DNA of 64,000 nt from Anaeromyxobacter oryzae. GTDB taxonomy: Bacteria > Myxococcota > Myxococcia > Myxococcales > Anaeromyxobacteraceae. Shown piece by piece: positions 61,701 through 64,000 of this stretch (position 1 is the stretch's first letter; each line of letters begins with the position of its first letter). The notes beneath the pieces were generated by a model. That model searched no databases, was not told the origin of the DNA, and saw nothing but the letters and a program-made list of their open reading frames with translations. The position numbers and the translations under genes were made by a program. The stretch covers positions 186,001 to 250,000 of the forward strand of contig NZ_AP025591.1 in the NCBI RefSeq assembly GCF_023169945.1. Reading direction: 5' to 3'.

Positions 61701-64000
61701 CGCCTCCGGCCTCGCGCCCAACACGCGCTACTGGTACCGCGTCCGCGCGAGGAACGCGTCCGGGACCGGCGAGTACTCCGCGTTCGCCTCCGTCACGACC
61801 CTGCCCGGGGCGCCGGGCGCCCCGACGTTCTCGCTGGTGACGACCTCGACGCTGACGGTCTCCTGGACCGCGTCGGCGGGCGGCGCAACCCGCTACGAGC
61901 TCGGCCGCGGCACCAGCGCCACGGGGCCGTGGACCGTCCTCACGACCGGCGCGGGCCTCGGGTACGCCGACACCGGCCTCGCCGCCGGCACGACGTACTG
62001 GTACCGCGTGCGGGCTGCGAACGCGGACGGCCTCTGGACGGCGTACGCGACCGCGTCGGTCCCGACGATCCCTCCCGCGCCGGGCTCGCCGGCGTTCCCG
62101 GCGATCGACGCGGCGTCCCTGACCGTGAGCTGGCCCGCCGCGACCGGCGCGACGAGCTACGCGCTCGAGACCGCACCGGCCGCGACCGGTCCCTGGACCA
62201 CGGTCGCCGTCGTCACGAGCGGGACGACCTTCATGCACACGGCCCTCCTCGCCAACACGACCTACTGGTACCGGGTCCGGGCGTCGAACGCGAGCGGCGA
62301 CGGTGCGTACTCCCCCGCGGCGAGCGCCACGACGCTCCCGAACGTGCCGGGGAAGCCGACGTTCGCGGACGTGACGAGCACGTCCATCACGGTCCTCTGG
62401 ACGGCGCCGGCGCAGGGTGCGGCGGCGTACGACCTGGAGCGCGCGCCCTCTGCGAACGGTCCATGGTCCCCCGTCGCGACGGGCACCACCGCCCTGAGCG
62501 CGACGGACTCGGGGCTGCAGCCGGGCACGACGTGCTACTACCGGCTGCGCGCGGTGAACGCCGCGGGTGGCGCGAGCGGCTGGTCGGCGATCCTGGCCGT
62601 GACCACGCTGCCGACCGCGCCGGGCGCCCCGACCTTCTCCGGCGTGTCGACCGTCTCGCTCACGATCCAGTGGTCGCCGATCACGGGCGCCACGACGTAC
62701 CACGTCGAGCGCGCGCCGGATCCGTCGGGCCCCTGGACGGTCGTCGCGGCGGGGCTCACGGGCTCGTACTACAACGACGCCGCCACGGCCAACACCGCGT
62801 ACTGGTACAGGGTCCGCGGGGCCAACGCGAGCGGGTACGGGCCCTACTCGCCGGCGAGCACCGTCACGACGCTCACGAACGCGCCCGGAGCGCCCACGTT
62901 CTCGAACGTGACCACGACCTCCGTCACGGTGACCTGGACGGCGCCGGCGGGCGGCGCGGCGAGCTACGTCGTCGAGCGGGCCACGGCCGCCGCCGGGCCC
63001 TGGGCCCGCGTGGTCGACGGGGTGGCCGCGACGTCGTGGGTCGACGCGACGCTCTCGCCCGGCACGACGTACTGGTACCGGATCCGCGGCGTCAACGCCG
63101 CCGCCGCGGCCGGCCTGACCTCGACGAGCGCCTCCGTCCGGACGACCGCCGCGGCCCCGGCTGCGCCGGGCGCGCCGACGTTCACGAACGTGCGCGCCAC
63201 GTCGCTCACGATCGCCTGGACGGACGCCTCCGGGGCGACGACGTACAAGCTGGAGCGGGCGGCGGACGCGGGCGGAGCCCCCGGCGCGTGGACGCAGATC
63301 GCGGTCATCGCGGCGAAGAGCTGGGTGGACATGTCCCTGTCCGCGAACACCTCGTACTGGTACCGAGTGCGCGGCTCGAACACCGGCGGTGACGGGCCGT
63401 ACTCGACCGCGCCGGTGATCACCGCCCCGAACGTCCCCGGTACGCTCTCGGTCGGCTCCGTGACGACGACGTCCGCGGCCCTGAGCTGGACGGAGCCTGC
63501 CGGAGGCGCGACGACGTACGAGCTCGAGCGCGCGCCGGGGAGCGCGGGGCCCTGGACGACCGCCGCGGTCGTGCCGGCGCTCACCCACGCCGAGTCCAGC
63601 CTCTCGGCGGGGACGACGTACTGGTACCGCGTCCGCGCGCTGAACGCCGCGGGCACGGCCGGCGCCTACTCGGGCGTGCGCTCCGTGATCACGCTCGCGG
63701 ACAGGCCCGGCGCGCCGTCCTTCACGGAGATCGCGGCGACCTCCGTCACGGTGCAGTGGGCGGCCGCGGCCGGCGCGGCGAGGTACAACGTGCAGCGGGC
63801 GACGGGCGCGAACGGGGTCTGGACGAACGTCGCGACCTCCCTCCTCACCACGTCCTGGACGAGCTCCGGCCTCGCGCCCAACACGTCGTACGCGTACCGG
63901 ATCACCGCGACGAACTCGGCGGGCACCCCCGGTCCGTACTCTCCCGAGTCCCCGGTGACGACGCTCCCCGGCGCGCCCGGCGCGCCGAGCTTCGCCGCCG
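58762..64000 (+). CDS. Giant secreted fibronectin-III repeat protein, 3' end outside window
   Basis: Open for 1746 codons from ATG 58762 (preceded by GAGGGGG) to the window edge without a stop. Order: signal peptide MRPASFVALCATSLLVSS...RAQ; about seven 50-60-aa repeats with the motif (V/A)ASxGxxYLVxW, a predicted beta-propeller, to residue about 390; one four-cysteine InlB-like repeat (IDCGPTCSADVETGATLTLT, about 393-468); then at least 14 FN3 repeats of about 90 aa, each with YWYRVR. Probably a surface adhesin or matrix protein. It follows the tad operon by 60 bases and could be co-transcribed. Confidence 0.88.
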   Translation, partial: MRPASFVALCATSLLVSSVPLDGRAQTVSPVDLTALAGPSPQQAPDVAFDGATYLVVWEEGATVWGALLDAGGTVVAQRFQLAPPAAPGAAQATPAVAAASGGGFLVVWAEAGPADWDVRAARVSSSGQVLDPSGFDVSTVSEPAAGPAPGPQERPAVAALGSEFLVVWQDGRNDPATPAIMGAVVRMDGTLPLPDGVAVSQQASAHRSPRVASNGADWLVAWEDVPLAGTADVVAARVSAAGAVSPESTVSGAAEDQLAPVVASNGGGYLVAWRDARSGAWELTAARLDDTGVLDPAGVPLAAAGAGAPLAVASDGIGYLAVYQRAGAGAFGARIRATPSVGAEFAVDAAAASPGQGLAFAGYGRYLAVHRVAAGGVARLAAAFVTTTERLDVAVQGTAGSVTSTPPGIDCGPTCSADVETGATLTLTATASAGSAFASWSGCTPLSGTSCTLTMTASASVTASFAAALPGTPGVPTYRNVGTASVSVDWTAAPDATSHELERAGDAGGAPGAFQVVFAGAATSFDDGGLSPNTPHWYRVRGLNGAGAGTFGSATSVTTLPGAPGAPSLTGVTATSVTLNWNAPEGGAPRYLIERLAPAGSWTAIASGVTATTHVDAGLAPNATYAYRVRGENATGSGPASAQATATTLADAPGTPTFAAIDATSVTVSWTAPAGGASGYDLERGPAASGPFAAIAAGIGATSAIDTGLGAATTYWYRVRAYGAGGVPGTYSAAASVLTRPAAPGAPVVATVSDASLAVSWTAVAGATGYRLEQAASAAGPWTLVAAGLTAASHTVTGLAANASYWYRVCATNATGDGAFSPAAAGSTLPAAPGAPTFTAITATSLTASWSAPAGGAASYDLERATSATGTFTRVATGVTGPSAPDASLSTGTTYWYRVRAVSAAGPGAYSATSQVITLPGAPGTPTFSAIGAGSVTLAWAAAAGGATYLVERAPDGGAGAPGTFSQVASGLTATTWTNASGLAPNTRYWYRVRARNASGTGEYSAFASVTTLPGAPGAPTFSLVTTSTLTVSWTASAGGATRYELGRGTSATGPWTVLTTGAGLGYADTGLAAGTTYWYRVRAANADGLWTAYATASVPTIPPAPGSPAFPAIDAASLTVSWPAATGATSYALETAPAATGPWTTVAVVTSGTTFMHTALLANTTYWYRVRASNASGDGAYSPAASATTLPNVPGKPTFADVTSTSITVLWTAPAQGAAAYDLERAPSANGPWSPVATGTTALSATDSGLQPGTTCYYRLRAVNAAGGASGWSAILAVTTLPTAPGAPTFSGVSTVSLTIQWSPITGATTYHVERAPDPSGPWTVVAAGLTGSYYNDAATANTAYWYRVRGANASGYGPYSPASTVTTLTNAPGAPTFSNVTTTSVTVTWTAPAGGAASYVVERATAAAGPWARVVDGVAATSWVDATLSPGTTYWYRIRGVNAAAAAGLTSTSASVRTTAAAPAAPGAPTFTNVRATSLTIAWTDASGATTYKLERAADAGGAPGAWTQIAVIAAKSWVDMSLSANTSYWYRVRGSNTGGDGPYSTAPVITAPNVPGTLSVGSVTTTSAALSWTEPAGGATTYELERAPGSAGPWTTAAVVPALTHAESSLSAGTTYWYRVRALNAAGTAGAYSGVRSVITLADRPGAPSFTEIAATSVTVQWAAAAGAARYNVQRATGANGVWTNVATSLLTTSWTSSGLAPNTSYAYRITATNSAGTPGPYSPESPVTTLPGAPGAPSFAA
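60169..63980 (+). repeat. Tandem FN3-coding repeats, at least 14 units
   Basis: Units start near 60169, 60448, 60718, 60994, 61258, 61528, 61810, 62080, 62344, 62617, 62884, 63160, 63436, 63700 and 63970 (last unit cut). Spacing is 264-282 bases. Shared protein pattern: PGAPTF-x3-T-x-TSVT-x-SW, then Y-x-LERA, ANT-x-YWYRVR. Units differ, so they are old domain copies, not recent exact duplications. Confidence 0.85.

Noticed and set aside
57714-63392. 1892-codon plus-strand frame rich in Arg and Gly
   Set aside because: It is the wrong frame over tadG and the FN3 gene; the true frame gives clean FN3 repeats and a signal peptide.
58672-63588. 1638-codon minus-strand frame
   Set aside because: Antisense shadow of the GC-rich FN3 repeats; low-complexity Arg/Gly composition, no domain.
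60169-63980. Regular repeats as a CRISPR array
   Set aside because: Period is about 270 bases, units diverge and all stay in one coding frame.

Overview
The window is very GC-rich DNA with frequent GTG starts, tightly packed genes and many 4-base GTGA/ATGA gene overlaps. A tad (Flp) pilus locus, a Ser/Thr kinase coupled to an ECF-type sigma factor, many lipoproteins and a giant fibronectin-III protein suggest a Myxococcota (delta-proteobacterial) chromosome, perhaps Anaeromyxobacter-like. That placement is inference from gene content, not from a marker gene.

Region 1 (1-16.1 kb) is ordinary chromosome: a truncated uup, a GAF/histidine-kinase-like protein beside a lone receiver protein, a membrane-anchored metallo-hydrolase, a two-gene RdgC-like pair, a second ABC-F ATPase, a ferredoxin-like protein, small enzymes, several lipoproteins and one large protein I cannot identify. 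A methyltransferase remnant lies at 2566-2697.

Region 2 (16.2-35.8 kb) is a sulfur-assimilation supercluster built from five transcripts. These are cysG-sir; thrC-cysO-moeZ-cysK-cysM-mec (cysteine synthesis from a protein thiocarboxylate); cysDNHTWA (sulfate import and reduction to sulfite through APS); sbp-porin on the minus strand; and a second sulfite reductase on the minus strand. In front of all five I find the same 16-bp partial palindrome, consensus RTCCGYTATNNCGGAY, often laid over a -10 box. It looks like the operator of one regulator, which is not encoded here. The three exported proteins of the cluster (sulfate-binding protein, porin and an 88-aa repeat protein) contain no cysteine and no methionine beyond the initiator, a strong sign of sulfur economy.

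Region 3 (35.8-48 kb) holds a universal stress protein, the kinase/ECF sigma pair, a second sigma factor, a Pal-like lipoprotein, a small Cys-rich protein with two YeeE/YedE half-transporters, a Gfo/Idh/MocA dehydrogenase and a xylFGH sugar importer.

Region 4 (48.2-58.7 kb) is a complete-looking tad locus (flp, cpaA, tadE, cpaB, cpaC, cpaE, cpaF, tadB, tadC, tadD, a lipoprotein, tadG-like). It is followed by a secreted protein with at least 14 FN3 repeats that runs off the window end. I saw no rRNA, tRNA, CRISPR array, insertion sequence or phage gene.
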